Assembly (NCBI RefSeq): GCF_002846575.1
Contig: NZ_PJND01000011.1
Coordinates: 1-64,000 of the forward strand
Source of the DNA: Flavobacterium lindanitolerans
GTDB taxonomy: Bacteria > Bacteroidota > Bacteroidia > Flavobacteriales > Flavobacteriaceae
Reading direction: 5' to 3'
Length of the DNA: 64,000 nt
The notes under the pieces were generated by a model. It was given only the letters and a program-made list of their open reading frames with translations, did no database searches and was not told the DNA's origin. Positions 35,701 through 43,223 of this stretch are shown piece after piece. The translations under genes were made by a program, and so were the position numbers. Every line of letters begins with the position of its first letter. Position 1 is the first letter of the stretch.

Positions 35701-35874
35701 TTAACTGCCAACAGTCGTCAATCACTGGGTATTGTTATCGCAGGTGGACTAGTATTTTCAGGAATACTTACACTGTTCATCATTCCTGCAGTATACTCCT
35801 ACCTGTCCAGTAACAAACGTAGAAAAGAAGTTATGGAAATAGATGACAGCGAAATAGCAACGAACCATGAATAA
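32776..35874 (+). CDS. RND family efflux transporter permease (HAE1-type)
   Basis: 1032 residues with 12 membrane helices and two large periplasmic loops, the AcrB layout. The proton-relay helix GLVLAIGLVVDDAIVVLENI carries the paired Asp. Family signatures are PGASPDVIASKLTRPMEE near residue 50 and a GLITKNGILIVEFAN repeat-half motif. It pumps hydrophobic compounds out using the proton gradient. It starts 21 nt after the adaptor, and the TolC-type gene follows. The sequence points to a multidrug-type pump rather than the CusA metal type, even though the regulator next door looks metal-sensing. Confidence 0.95.
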   Translation: MSISSLSIKKPVLAGVFSLLIVILGIVGWKQLGIREFPLTEPPVISVITFYPGASPDVIASKLTRPMEESIAEASGIRTISSESREQVSVISIEFNREIDIEDALNDVRDKVSKARKQLPADVDPPIVQKASSADNLVAFLEVESDTKDIKEVSHIASTVIKDRVQSIPGINNVAIVGEHKYAMRLRFDPVKLAAYKLTPEDIRQALLRENIDLPSGRIDGNSSELSIRTLGRLTTVNDFEEMLIKQTGNTVIRLKDVGSAELGEMNERTAIINETGNLNRVGVGVAIQIQRGANAIEVVDEFYKRLEQLRKDIPSEYRLIVGFDFTQSVRESIKEVEETLFIAFGLVVIIIFLFLRDWRSTIIPVIAIPVSILSAFFIMYIAGFSINVLTLLGLVLAIGLVVDDAIVVLENIYKKIEEGMPPVQAAFKGSKEIYFAVISTTITLAAVFLPIVFMGGISGQLFKEFAIVVSGSVLVSAFVALTLTPMLSAYFLKKKQGPGWFHRVTEPFFVHMNNGYARLLTTFMRFRWMAWVFLLITSGLIYFVGQKLPSELAPVEDRSNMSLIAVAPEGVSFDYMKKHMMEVGKYVNDSTDGLYQTYSMVAISFIPAPAPVNVAVQSIYLKDPKERKASIQDLYNQYGAASANFRGFLLFPYLPPTIGTRYGGGMPVQFVLQSQNLDTLTAALPKFLNAVRQSKKLMFADADLKINKPEIKINIDRQKAALMGVSIEEVARTLQLALSGQRYGYFLRNDRQYEVIGQMEREYRNDITDLNSIYVRSTTGQLIPLNNLIATEEAVSPAAIYRYDQYTSATISAAPAPSVSLAEGIEEIERIKTEVLGDNFKTSLAGQSRDYRESQGNILFTLILALVIIYMILAAQFESLRDPLTIMLTVPMAVTGAILSLHWFGQSLNVFSQIGIITLVGLITKNGILIVEFANHLKDTGLSKYEAAIQAAEQRFRPILMTSLAMIFGALPIALTANSRQSLGIVIAGGLVFSGILTLFIIPAVYSYLSSNKRRKEVMEIDDSEIATNHE

Positions 35875-35893
35875 TGACAGATATAAAAAAGCC

Positions 35894-35940
35894 CATTTAT
35901 CGCCCCGCAGTTGTCCCCATCCAACTGCACGGGTGATAAA
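35894..35940 (+). repeat. Imperfect hairpin between pump and TolC genes
   Basis: Arms 35896-35913 and 35922-35940 (TTTATCGCCCCGCAGTTG and CAACTGCACGGGTGATAAA) pair with two or three defects around an 8-nt loop. No T run follows, so it is not a standard terminator. It lies in the intercistronic stretch just before the TolC start and could adjust mRNA stability or the expression of the last gene. Confidence 0.6.
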
Positions 35941-35995
35941 AATGAAATTAGAAACAAAATTTCGGCTAACCTTATATGATTATAAATATTTTACG

Positions 35996-37345
35996 ATGAA
36001 AAAAGCATCACATATACTCATAATAACGCTACTGCTTTTCATAGGAAGCAGTCCATTATTCGCCCAGAAAAAAGAGCTTTCGCTACAGGAAGCACTAAGT
36101 ATGGCAAAACAAGGAAACAAAACACTACAGGTGCAGGTATTGGAAGAAAAGCATGCCAGAGAACAGACAAAAGAAAGCAGAGGCAAGCTTTTACCTGATA
36201 TTTCAGCAGGGATGGCTTTTTCGCATTACTTTGACCGACAAAATATCTTTCTTCCGGGGTCGTTTGCCGGAACCAATAAAGCCGTTCAGGAAGTAGCCGT
36301 TGGTGGGAGAAATGCCTTTAACGGATTTGTATCCCTATACCAACCCGTTCTGGATATTGCTTCAAACAGATTAACAAAAGCATCCAAAATCAATGAAAAA
36401 ATTCAAACTGAAAAGACAGAAGACCTAAAAAGCCAGGTGGCATTATGGGTTTCAACGCGTTATCTTGACATACTGATGATGAAACGCCAGCTCATTCTTT
36501 TACAACAAAGTCATGAGCGAAACGTACGTGCCTTAAAAGACTCCCGTGCTTTATTAGCTCAGGGCAAGGGACTGAAATCCGACACATTGCGGAGTTTTAT
36601 AGCTGTAGAAAACTTAAAATCTTCTGTTTCCTATCTGAAAAACAGCATTGAAGTGTCTGGTATGGAACTCAAAAGACTGATTGGCCTGGAAGATGCTCAA
36701 GAGTTGGAACTAACCGATGAACTTGAATCCGAAATTCAGGCTAAACAAACCGAATTTCTGACCGTTAGTAAAGCACTGGAAATTGCCGAAACCAATCGCA
36801 ACGACCTTAATGTACAGGAATTAACCCTCGAACTGCAACAGCAAAAATTATCAGCAGCCAAAGCAGCATTACTGCCCAAGCTTTCGTTAATCGGGCAATA
36901 TCAGATACAGGCACAGGCAGACGATTTAAAACTTAATGACTATGTCTGGCCGAGGACTTCTTTCCTGGGTTTACAGGTTAGTATACCCATATTGAATGGC
37001 GGGCAAAACAAATCAAGAATTGGTCAGGCTAGAATTGTAGCACAACAGGAACAGATACGGCTGAAGGGCCTGAAGGACGAAGTAAAAACAACCCTGGCAA
37101 GTATCATCAGTAAATGGAAAGAAGCCACTTCTCAATTGGAAATCCAGATAACAACCGTACAATCTGCGGAACTAAATCACCAGATGACCGAAGACCGTTT
37201 CAAAAACGGATTAGGCTCCCGACTGGAACTGACTGATGCCGAACTGGCACTCACCCAGGCTAAAATCAACTATCTGCAGGCCATATACAATCTGCGTAGA
37301 CTACATACAGAATTACAATATGCTTTGGGTGTGTTGGAGTTGTAG
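35996..37345 (+). CDS. TolC family outer-membrane efflux channel
   Basis: 449 residues. The signal peptide MKKASHILIITLLLFIGSSPLFAQ is followed by the two-fold repeat of long alpha hairpins characteristic of TolC proteins, with the tail FKNGLGSRLELTDAELALTQAK. ATG at 35996 is chosen because the signal peptide starts there; in-frame ATGs at 35867 and 35942 would add a hydrophilic leader and cross the hairpin. It is the third gene of the efflux operon. Confidence 0.93.
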   Translation: MKKASHILIITLLLFIGSSPLFAQKKELSLQEALSMAKQGNKTLQVQVLEEKHAREQTKESRGKLLPDISAGMAFSHYFDRQNIFLPGSFAGTNKAVQEVAVGGRNAFNGFVSLYQPVLDIASNRLTKASKINEKIQTEKTEDLKSQVALWVSTRYLDILMMKRQLILLQQSHERNVRALKDSRALLAQGKGLKSDTLRSFIAVENLKSSVSYLKNSIEVSGMELKRLIGLEDAQELELTDELESEIQAKQTEFLTVSKALEIAETNRNDLNVQELTLELQQQKLSAAKAALLPKLSLIGQYQIQAQADDLKLNDYVWPRTSFLGLQVSIPILNGGQNKSRIGQARIVAQQEQIRLKGLKDEVKTTLASIISKWKEATSQLEIQITTVQSAELNHQMTEDRFKNGLGSRLELTDAELALTQAKINYLQAIYNLRRLHTELQYALGVLEL

Positions 37346-37373
37346 CAAATGTTTTCATTATTAAAAATGATTA

Positions 37374-37400
37374 ACCCCGAAAAATTAAATCTTTCGGGGT
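37374..37400. terminator. Hairpin downstream of the RND efflux operon
   Basis: A perfect 9-bp stem, ACCCCGAAA with TTTCGGGGT, encloses a 9-nt loop. The T run on the plus strand is missing, so its efficiency is uncertain. Confidence 0.5.
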
Positions 37401-37468
37401 CTCCTAAAAAAAAGCAAACCAGATTGTATTGAAAATCTTTATCGCATTAAGATTATAATGACTGAAGG

Positions 37469-37699
37469 TTATAATTCAATCAAAATAAACTCATTATTTT
37501 CCGGCATGTATATCATGCTGTTTTTACAGATAGTACTACAGCCGTCATCTTCAAGACAGTCATAAATCAAGGAACCACATGAAAACTTACCATCACATTC
37601 TTTAGTCCAAATGTCTTTACCTCCCTTAGTACAGGTTATCTTATATTTTTTCCCAGGAGTTATTAAATCCGGGTTTGTTGGATTTTCTTTACTTAACAA
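37469..37699 (-). CDS. Small Cys-rich hypothetical protein, TTG start
   Basis: 76 codons from TTG at 37699. Six Cys (TCTKGG, ECDGKFSC, DCLEDDGCSTIC) suggest a disulfide-bonded or metal-binding miniprotein. The frame is open for a further 19 codons upstream without an ATG, so the true start is uncertain, and it may be a 3' fragment of a longer gene. It lies 69 bases after the exported barrel-like gene on the same strand. No family recognised. Confidence 0.4.
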   Translation of the reverse strand: MLSKENPTNPDLITPGKKYKITCTKGGKDIWTKECDGKFSCGSLIYDCLEDDGCSTICKNSMIYMPENNEFILIEL

Positions 37700-37768
37700 T
37701 CTTTCAGATATTGGAAAAAAATCAAGTTCTTTTTCTACTTGAAACCATCTCTTCTAATATTATTTTTT

Positions 37769-38566
37769 TCAATTCCTTTTCAGCCAACCTTTTCTTGGAG
37801 TAAAAATCAAAGCAAGACCATTGTAATTTCCTTTGATTGTATAAACTCCCGTTTTTGTCTGATTGTTATCTAAATAAAATTCATAAACCCCTGTTTTAGG
37901 ATAGGATAAAAGTTGTGAATTATTAAAAAGCTCTATCTGAAACAAGCCAATGTTAGTTTTATAATTCACTCCTAACGAAACATCCAACGAACCTGTTACT
38001 TGCTGTTCTGTTGAATTTACATTAAAGAAAATCCGTTCTTTTTGCTTACTATAATCAAATACAACAGCTGATAATTCATCATCCCCTCCTCCTGTTCTAA
38101 TATCCAAACTCATACCTAAACCAACCGCAAAGTTTAAATTATTGTTTATGGGTATAAAGTATTCTGTCTTTACTGTTTGTGAAAAAATGAATTGGTTTGC
38201 TATCTCAAAGCCACTTAAATATTCAGAATAATCGTATCCTGCATTTAAATCCTCATTTGAAATTTTAATATTGAAGGTGGGATTAAATGTTTTTACTATA
38301 ACCCCAGCCTTAAAGTTAAAATTATTCTTTTGGTAAAAGTTATAAAGAAAACCAAATTGAGCCGAGAAATCCTTATTAAATGAGATACTGGGCGAGTTCC
38401 CTTCATAGCCAGCACCAACTTCATATCCTTTCAGTAAGGAGGGCTGTAAAACCAAACTAATTTTAGATAAATTTTCTCCAAATAATTTTTCGGCAGTTTG
38501 GGAATGTATTTTAGTAGGAATACATAATATAGAAATCAAAACGCTAATAATCCTAGTACATATCAT
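37769..38566 (-). CDS. Exported hypothetical protein, probably an outer-membrane beta-barrel
   Basis: 265 residues with a signal peptide (MICTRIISVLISILCIPTKIHS). The rest alternates polar and hydrophobic residues with aromatic ends (AQFGFLYNFYQKNNFNFKAG, YFIPINNNLNFAVGLGM), typical of small outer-membrane barrels. No family was named. Its upstream region contains copy A of the CTACACAAAA hairpin shared with the two lipoprotein genes at 40570 and 41845, implying a common regulatory or evolutionary origin. Confidence 0.65.
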   Translation of the reverse strand: MICTRIISVLISILCIPTKIHSQTAEKLFGENLSKISLVLQPSLLKGYEVGAGYEGNSPSISFNKDFSAQFGFLYNFYQKNNFNFKAGVIVKTFNPTFNIKISNEDLNAGYDYSEYLSGFEIANQFIFSQTVKTEYFIPINNNLNFAVGLGMSLDIRTGGGDDELSAVVFDYSKQKERIFFNVNSTEQQVTGSLDVSLGVNYKTNIGLFQIELFNNSQLLSYPKTGVYEFYLDNNQTKTGVYTIKGNYNGLALIFTPRKGWLKRN

Positions 38567-38663
38567 AATAATCTAATCTTAAATTTATAGAACCTTGTTT
38601 ATCATAACACAGAAATTCTCTTCTTTTGATTTTTTCAAAATTATTTTTTAAGAAACAAATAAC

Positions 38664-38722
38664 TGCTACACAAAAGGATAGAATTTAGTCTTAAGCTTAA
38701 AACCCTACCCTTTTGTGTAGCA
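38664..38722. repeat. CTACACAAAA hairpin repeat, copy A
   Basis: A 14-bp perfect stem has arms 38664-38677 (TGCTACACAAAAGG) and 38709-38722. It lies 98 nt upstream of the exported-protein gene at 38566. A flank on the gene side (AAAATTATT...TAAGAAACAAATAACTG) is also similar to that of copies B and C. Confidence 0.8.
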
Positions 38723-38857
38723 ACAGAGCGTATCTTCAAAATCCATTTTTAATTCTTAATGCTCTTACAGCAACCACTCTAATTATGTTTTTGAATTTCA
38801 AATAAATTTTACAATACATAGCCGTAATTATGCATAAACCTTAAATACAAGCACTTA

Positions 38858-38865
38858 TACATTTG
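38858..38865 (+). promoter_or_regulatory. -7 element of the DHA2 transporter gene
   Basis: TACATTTG matches the consensus, 86 nt before the ATG. A 5-bp GCCTG/CAGGC hairpin lies in the leader at about 38889-38914. The rest of the 385-base gap holds repeat copy A. Confidence 0.5.
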
Positions 38866-38951
38866 CCTATACAATCAATTGTTTTCAGCCTGCAAATTAT
38901 TTCAGGCAACTAACAATTAACAGACAAATTAAAACACTAACTAAAATAAAT

Positions 38952-40373
38952 ATGGAAACTAGTACTGCAACAGCACAGTCAACACCTTATAGCAAACGAT
39001 GGGCGGCTCTTTTCTTATTATGCACCGCCGAGTTCTTAGTAATCATGGACACCTCAATTATTGGAGTAGCATTACCGGCAATAAAAGAAGATTTGGGCTA
39101 CTCGCAAACCGGCCTGCAGTGGATTTTTAACGCCTATGTTATTCTGTTTGGTGGTTTTTTATTACTCGGCGGACGCCTATCGGATTTGTTTGGGGCTCGT
39201 AAAATATTTATGTGGGGCTTTGTCATATTGACCGCAGCTTCATTGCTGGCAGGTATGGCCTGGTCTGAATCCGCACTCAATACCGGAAGAGCCCTTCAGG
39301 GATTAGGTTCTGCATTCATTGCACCGGCAGCATTAACCTTAGTTATCTCCAAATTTACAGACCCAAAAGAACTGAACAAGGCACTGGGATTTTGGGGAGC
39401 ATCTGCCGCAGCAGGCGGTTCTGCCGGAGTTTTCCTTGGTGGTGCTATCACTGAATGGCTTTCATGGCATTGGATATTCCTTATTAATATTCCAATAGGC
39501 ATTATTGTGCTGCTTCGCAGCCGGAGTCTGCTATTTACCGGCGATACCCGAAAGGGAAAAGTGGATATGGCAGGTGCAATTCTGGCTACAGCCGCTCTTA
39601 TACTAATGGTATATGCTATAGTAGCGTCAGAAACTGCAGGTTGGGACTCGGTTCAGACTATTGGTCTTTTAATTGTATCACTGGCATTGCTATTTGCCTT
39701 TTATTTAACTCAAAAACATAAAAGCGAACCTTTGGTGTCGATGTCGATTTTCAAAGTTCAAAATCTTTCAGCAGGTAACATCGTGATGGCCTTACTGGCA
39801 GCAGCATGGATACCGTTATGGTTTTTTCTCAATCTGTATTTACAGCAAACCTTACATTATTCAGCATTCAACAGCGGACTTGCACTATTGCCGATGACAT
39901 TGGCTATTATGTTCCTGATGGTTGGTGTTACAGGAAAACTGGTCGCGAAGTTTGGCTTTAAATCTAATATGATTGTAGGATTGCTGGTACTTGCCGCATC
40001 ACTGTTTTTATTTAGTATAGCCCCAACAAACGGAAACTTTATAGCCCATGTATTGCCTGCATCATTGCTTGGTGCGATAGGCATGTCACTTACCTATATT
40101 CCCGGAACAATAGCCTCCATGTCTGGTGCAAAACCAGAAGAAACAGGATTGGCATCAGGGTTAGTCAACACAAGCTATCAGGTAGGTTCGGCTCTGGGAT
40201 TGGCAATCATAGTAACCATTTCTGCCGCTAAAACGAATGCTCTTAAAATGGCCGGGGAAGTAGAAACCACAGCTCTCAATTCCGGTTTTCAAACGGCGTT
40301 TTTCTCTGCGGGAGTGGTTTGTATTGTCGCTGCTCTTATTGCTATGGCATATATACGTACGCCAAAACAGTAA
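38952..40373 (+). CDS. MFS transporter, DHA2 (14-helix drug:H+ antiporter) family
   Basis: 473 residues with 14 predicted helices. The signatures are LDxTIVNVALP-like MDTSIIGVALPAI near the start, the loop motif GGRLSDLFGARK (motif A), and GSAFIAPAALTLV (motif C region). It exports cationic or hydrophobic compounds, as QacA and EmrB do. Lying a short distance from the RND operon, it adds to a resistance-like neighbourhood. A terminator follows. Confidence 0.93.
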   Translation: METSTATAQSTPYSKRWAALFLLCTAEFLVIMDTSIIGVALPAIKEDLGYSQTGLQWIFNAYVILFGGFLLLGGRLSDLFGARKIFMWGFVILTAASLLAGMAWSESALNTGRALQGLGSAFIAPAALTLVISKFTDPKELNKALGFWGASAAAGGSAGVFLGGAITEWLSWHWIFLINIPIGIIVLLRSRSLLFTGDTRKGKVDMAGAILATAALILMVYAIVASETAGWDSVQTIGLLIVSLALLFAFYLTQKHKSEPLVSMSIFKVQNLSAGNIVMALLAAAWIPLWFFLNLYLQQTLHYSAFNSGLALLPMTLAIMFLMVGVTGKLVAKFGFKSNMIVGLLVLAASLFLFSIAPTNGNFIAHVLPASLLGAIGMSLTYIPGTIASMSGAKPEETGLASGLVNTSYQVGSALGLAIIVTISAAKTNALKMAGEVETTALNSGFQTAFFSAGVVCIVAALIAMAYIRTPKQ

Positions 40374-40418
40374 CCTGTACTGTTCTATATTTCAATCACC
40401 CTCACCATCTTAAGTTGC

Positions 40419-40445
40419 AAAACCCGCCTTGTATGGCGGGTTTTG
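40419..40445. terminator. Terminator after the DHA2 transporter
   Basis: AAAACCCGCC pairs perfectly with GGCGGGTTTT around a 6-nt loop. The flanking A and T runs make it plausible on both strands. Confidence 0.8.
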
Positions 40446-40569
40446 TAGTTAATGCAAAGGATTTGCTATATAGTTTGAATTTTCGCCTAAATAAAATAAG
40501 CGATAACAGTTTACAAATTGATAGTAACAAAAATGCATAATTATTTAATTAAGGCATCTACTAATTACT

Positions 40570-41676
40570 CTACATATCATAAAAATCCTTGTTTACAGTT
40601 ATATTATACAATCTATGATAACTATATAACTTATTATCCCGTATTCCAAAATATTGTAAAGAAAAAAGAGGATTAGTTGTTTTAACGGATACTAAACGCC
40701 TTCTTTTCTCCTTAAAAAGATGAAGGGTCCGTGCCTGATTACAATTGGCATATGCTGTACCTGAAGTATTTGAACTTTGTCCATTAATTCCAACCGTAAT
40801 CAATAACCTCCTTGGTCTCCATACTCCATTTATCTTTTTATAACCTCTGGTTTTAGATATAATCTTACTTGGGGAAAACCAATGAGGATGTTGTACCCTA
40901 CTGCTTCTTTTTATTGCATAAAGACTCGAAAATTCATATGTGTCTTCATAAACCATAGTTTTGCACCCATATGATGCTCTTGTTGTTCCAGGGGTAACCA
41001 CTATTACATTTGGATTATCTGTTGGAATTTTTCCCTGACTTACCTGGGAAATCGCTTTTAAATCATTATTGATAACTTCAATCCTGTTTCCTTTATCATT
41101 CAAGAATTTATAATATACATAACCTCTTTTTTCATCATTAACAATGACTTCGCCATTAGAGCTTAATAAAGCTCTTTCAGACTGATCCTGAATAAAATGA
41201 TTATCAGGATCTGCATTTGCATCCCAACCCCTATCACCTTGTCGGCTCAGCCAAACTCTTTCTAACGATTCAATTTTACTTCTTAAAGAGCAAAAAGCCA
41301 AATCTTCTTCAAATCTGCGCAGTACGTTATCTTCATCAAAACCTGCAGCATCAGCTAAAGTATTATACCTGTCTTCAGATATATTATTTGGAAGATTTGA
41401 GTCAAATACATCACAATCCCTCTCTACCATCTGGTCTAATCCCTCAACTGTTTCCCAATAGTGATTCCAACTTGGAAAAATTAAAATGTTGTTTTCACAA
41501 TTAACCCCATTATCAATCCGTGTTGATTGAATGTAGTTAAACATTGAACTTTGCCGCTGTCTTCGCATTAATGAATTGTCATTGTTTGCATTTTGTTCCT
41601 GTGGCAAATCCGCTCGTTCACAAGAAACAGCCATTAATCCAACTAGAATTGATAGGCTTAAAATAATTTTCTTCAT
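40570..41676 (-). CDS. Lipoprotein paralog 1, unknown function
   Basis: 368 residues. The lipoprotein signal is MKKIILSLSILVGLMAVSC, then a Gln/Asn-rich spacer. The first 100 residues match the neighbouring 41845 protein at 83 of 100 positions by hand, and similarity stays high to about residue 220. The C-terminal third is quite different apart from a shared GYKKxNGxWRxRxxLI segment. Six or more Cys in the mature part suggest disulfides. The 5' region, including hairpin copy B, is duplicated too. No domain family was recognised. Confidence 0.75.
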   Translation of the reverse strand: MKKIILSLSILVGLMAVSCERADLPQEQNANNDNSLMRRQRQSSMFNYIQSTRIDNGVNCENNILIFPSWNHYWETVEGLDQMVERDCDVFDSNLPNNISEDRYNTLADAAGFDEDNVLRRFEEDLAFCSLRSKIESLERVWLSRQGDRGWDANADPDNHFIQDQSERALLSSNGEVIVNDEKRGYVYYKFLNDKGNRIEVINNDLKAISQVSQGKIPTDNPNVIVVTPGTTRASYGCKTMVYEDTYEFSSLYAIKRSSRVQHPHWFSPSKIISKTRGYKKINGVWRPRRLLITVGINGQSSNTSGTAYANCNQARTLHLFKEKRRRLVSVKTTNPLFSLQYFGIRDNKLYSYHRLYNITVNKDFYDM

Positions 41677-41727
41677 AAGTGTTTAATTAAATTTTGATAA
41701 AATTATTCGTAAAAGAGTTAATAGCTG

Positions 41728-41781
41728 CTACACAAAAAGGCAGAATTTACTTTCAAAATTGAATTCTATCCTTTTGTGTAG
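41728..41781. repeat. CTACACAAAA hairpin repeat, copy B
   Basis: Arms 41728-41740 and 41770-41781 (CTACACAAAAAGG and CCTTTTGTGTAG) pair with one bulged A. It lies 52 nt upstream of lipoprotein gene 1, on the far side of the terminator of gene 2. Confidence 0.8.
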
Positions 41782-41798
41782 TATAACTGATTAACAAA

Positions 41799-41836
41799 AA
41801 TTAAGAAAAAAAAAGGACGTCTTATAGACGTCTTTT
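41799..41836 (-). terminator. Terminator of lipoprotein gene 2
   Basis: On the minus strand the stem AAAAGACGTCT with AGACGTCCTTTT (one bulge) and loop ATA is followed by a run of T, directly after the stop at 41845. Confidence 0.75.
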
Positions 41837-41844
41837 CTTTGATT

Positions 41845-43011
41845 TTAATTACCTGGCATATCATAATAATCCTTGTTTATAATTAAATTTCCTCTTTTAT
41901 GATAACTAAATAATTTATTATCCTGTAATGAAAAATTATATCTCCTTGGAGTCCCAATAGGAGCTATATTAGTCGTACTTTTTGCTACAACTCTTATTTT
42001 ACGCCTTTTTCTCTCTTCAAAAAGACGAATACCTCTTTCCTCAATACAATCAACATATGTTAAACCTGGTATATTTTGTCCTGGACCATTGATTCCAGCA
42101 GCTATCAACATTTTTCTGGATCTCCATTTTCCATTTTTCTTTTTATAGCCTTTGGTTATAGCAATAACTTTACTTGGAAAAATACTTGTACAAGGATTAT
42201 TTAAACAATTTGTACCCCAGGCACGCCTTACCTTACTTTTTCTCTTAAACCTATCTGCCCCAGAGACTTCATAAGTAATCTGTGTCACTTTATTTTTACA
42301 TTTATTGGAATCACTTTCTTTGTCCGGACGAACAACCACAACATTTGGATTCCCTGTTGGGATTCTTCCACGACTCACCTGAGAAATCGCATCCCTATCA
42401 TTATTGAGAACTTCGATACGGCTTCCTTCATCGTCTAAAAATTTATAATAGACATAACCTCTTCTCTCGTCTCCAACAATAACTTCGGCATTAGGGCTTA
42501 GTAAAGTTCTTTCAGCCTGGTCATCAATAAAATGGTTATCCGGATCTGAATTAGCATCCCATTCCCTATCACCCTGACGATCCAGCCAAGCTGTTTCCAA
42601 CAATTCAATTTTACTTCTTAACGAACAAAAGGCCAAGTCTGTTTCAAATCTGCGCAATACGTTATCTTCATCAAAACCTGCTGCGTCAGCTAGGATATCA
42701 TACCTTTCTTCAGATATATTATTAGGAACAGTTGAGTCAAACGCATTACAATCCCTCTCTACCATCTGGTCTAATCTGTCGATAGTTTCCCAATAATGTC
42801 TCCAGCTCGGAAAAATTAAGATGTTGTTTTCACAATTAACATCACTTTCGATTCTTGTAGATTGGATGTAGTTAAACATCGAACTTTGTCGCTGTCTTCG
42901 CATTAATGAATTATCATTGTTTGCATTTTGCTCTTGCGGCTGGTCTGCACTTTCACAAGAAACAAGTACCAAACCAGCTAGAAATGATAGGCTCAAAATA
43001 ATTTTCTTCAT
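41845..43011 (-). CDS. Lipoprotein paralog 2, unknown function
   Basis: 388 residues. Signal MKKIILSLSFLAGLVLVSC; the conserved N-terminal module (NSLMRRQRQSSMFNYIQSTR, NCENNILIFPSW, DEDNVLRRFE) is shared with 40570. The C-terminal part has its own sequence with extra Cys (CLNNPC) and a basic region (FEERKRRKIRVV). It is a tandem duplicate with its own terminator and its own hairpin-bearing upstream region. Surface or outer-membrane lipidation is probable; role unknown. Confidence 0.75.
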   Translation of the reverse strand: MKKIILSLSFLAGLVLVSCESADQPQEQNANNDNSLMRRQRQSSMFNYIQSTRIESDVNCENNILIFPSWRHYWETIDRLDQMVERDCNAFDSTVPNNISEERYDILADAAGFDEDNVLRRFETDLAFCSLRSKIELLETAWLDRQGDREWDANSDPDNHFIDDQAERTLLSPNAEVIVGDERRGYVYYKFLDDEGSRIEVLNNDRDAISQVSRGRIPTGNPNVVVVRPDKESDSNKCKNKVTQITYEVSGADRFKRKSKVRRAWGTNCLNNPCTSIFPSKVIAITKGYKKKNGKWRSRKMLIAAGINGPGQNIPGLTYVDCIEERGIRLFEERKRRKIRVVAKSTTNIAPIGTPRRYNFSLQDNKLFSYHKRGNLIINKDYYDMPGN

Positions 43012-43063
43012 AATTTGTTTAATTAAATTTTGATAAAATTATTCGTAAAAGAATTAAAAACCA

Positions 43064-43117
43064 CTACACAAAAAGGCAGAATTTACTTTCAAATTCAAAT
43101 TCCACCCTTTTGTGTAG
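43064..43117. repeat. CTACACAAAA hairpin repeat, copy C
   Basis: Arms 43064-43076 and 43106-43117 are the same as copy B. It lies 53 nt upstream of lipoprotein gene 2. The gene-proximal flank (TTTAATTAAATTTTGATAAAATTATTCGTAAAAGA, in parts) is nearly identical to that of copy B. Confidence 0.8.
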
Positions 43118-43125
43118 TATATTGA

Positions 43126-43158
43126 TTGACAAACTATTAAAACTATTTTCTATTTTTG
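43126..43158 (+). promoter_or_regulatory. Promoter of the LuxR-type regulator
   Basis: TTG at 43126-43128, a 22-nt spacer and TATTTTTG at 43151-43158 lie 65 nt before the ATG. Confidence 0.55.
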
Positions 43159-43223
43159 TAAAAAGCCCATACAAAATTCTCTACTCAAGCAGTAGAAAAA
43201 TATATGCACTTAACTTTTGAGCC

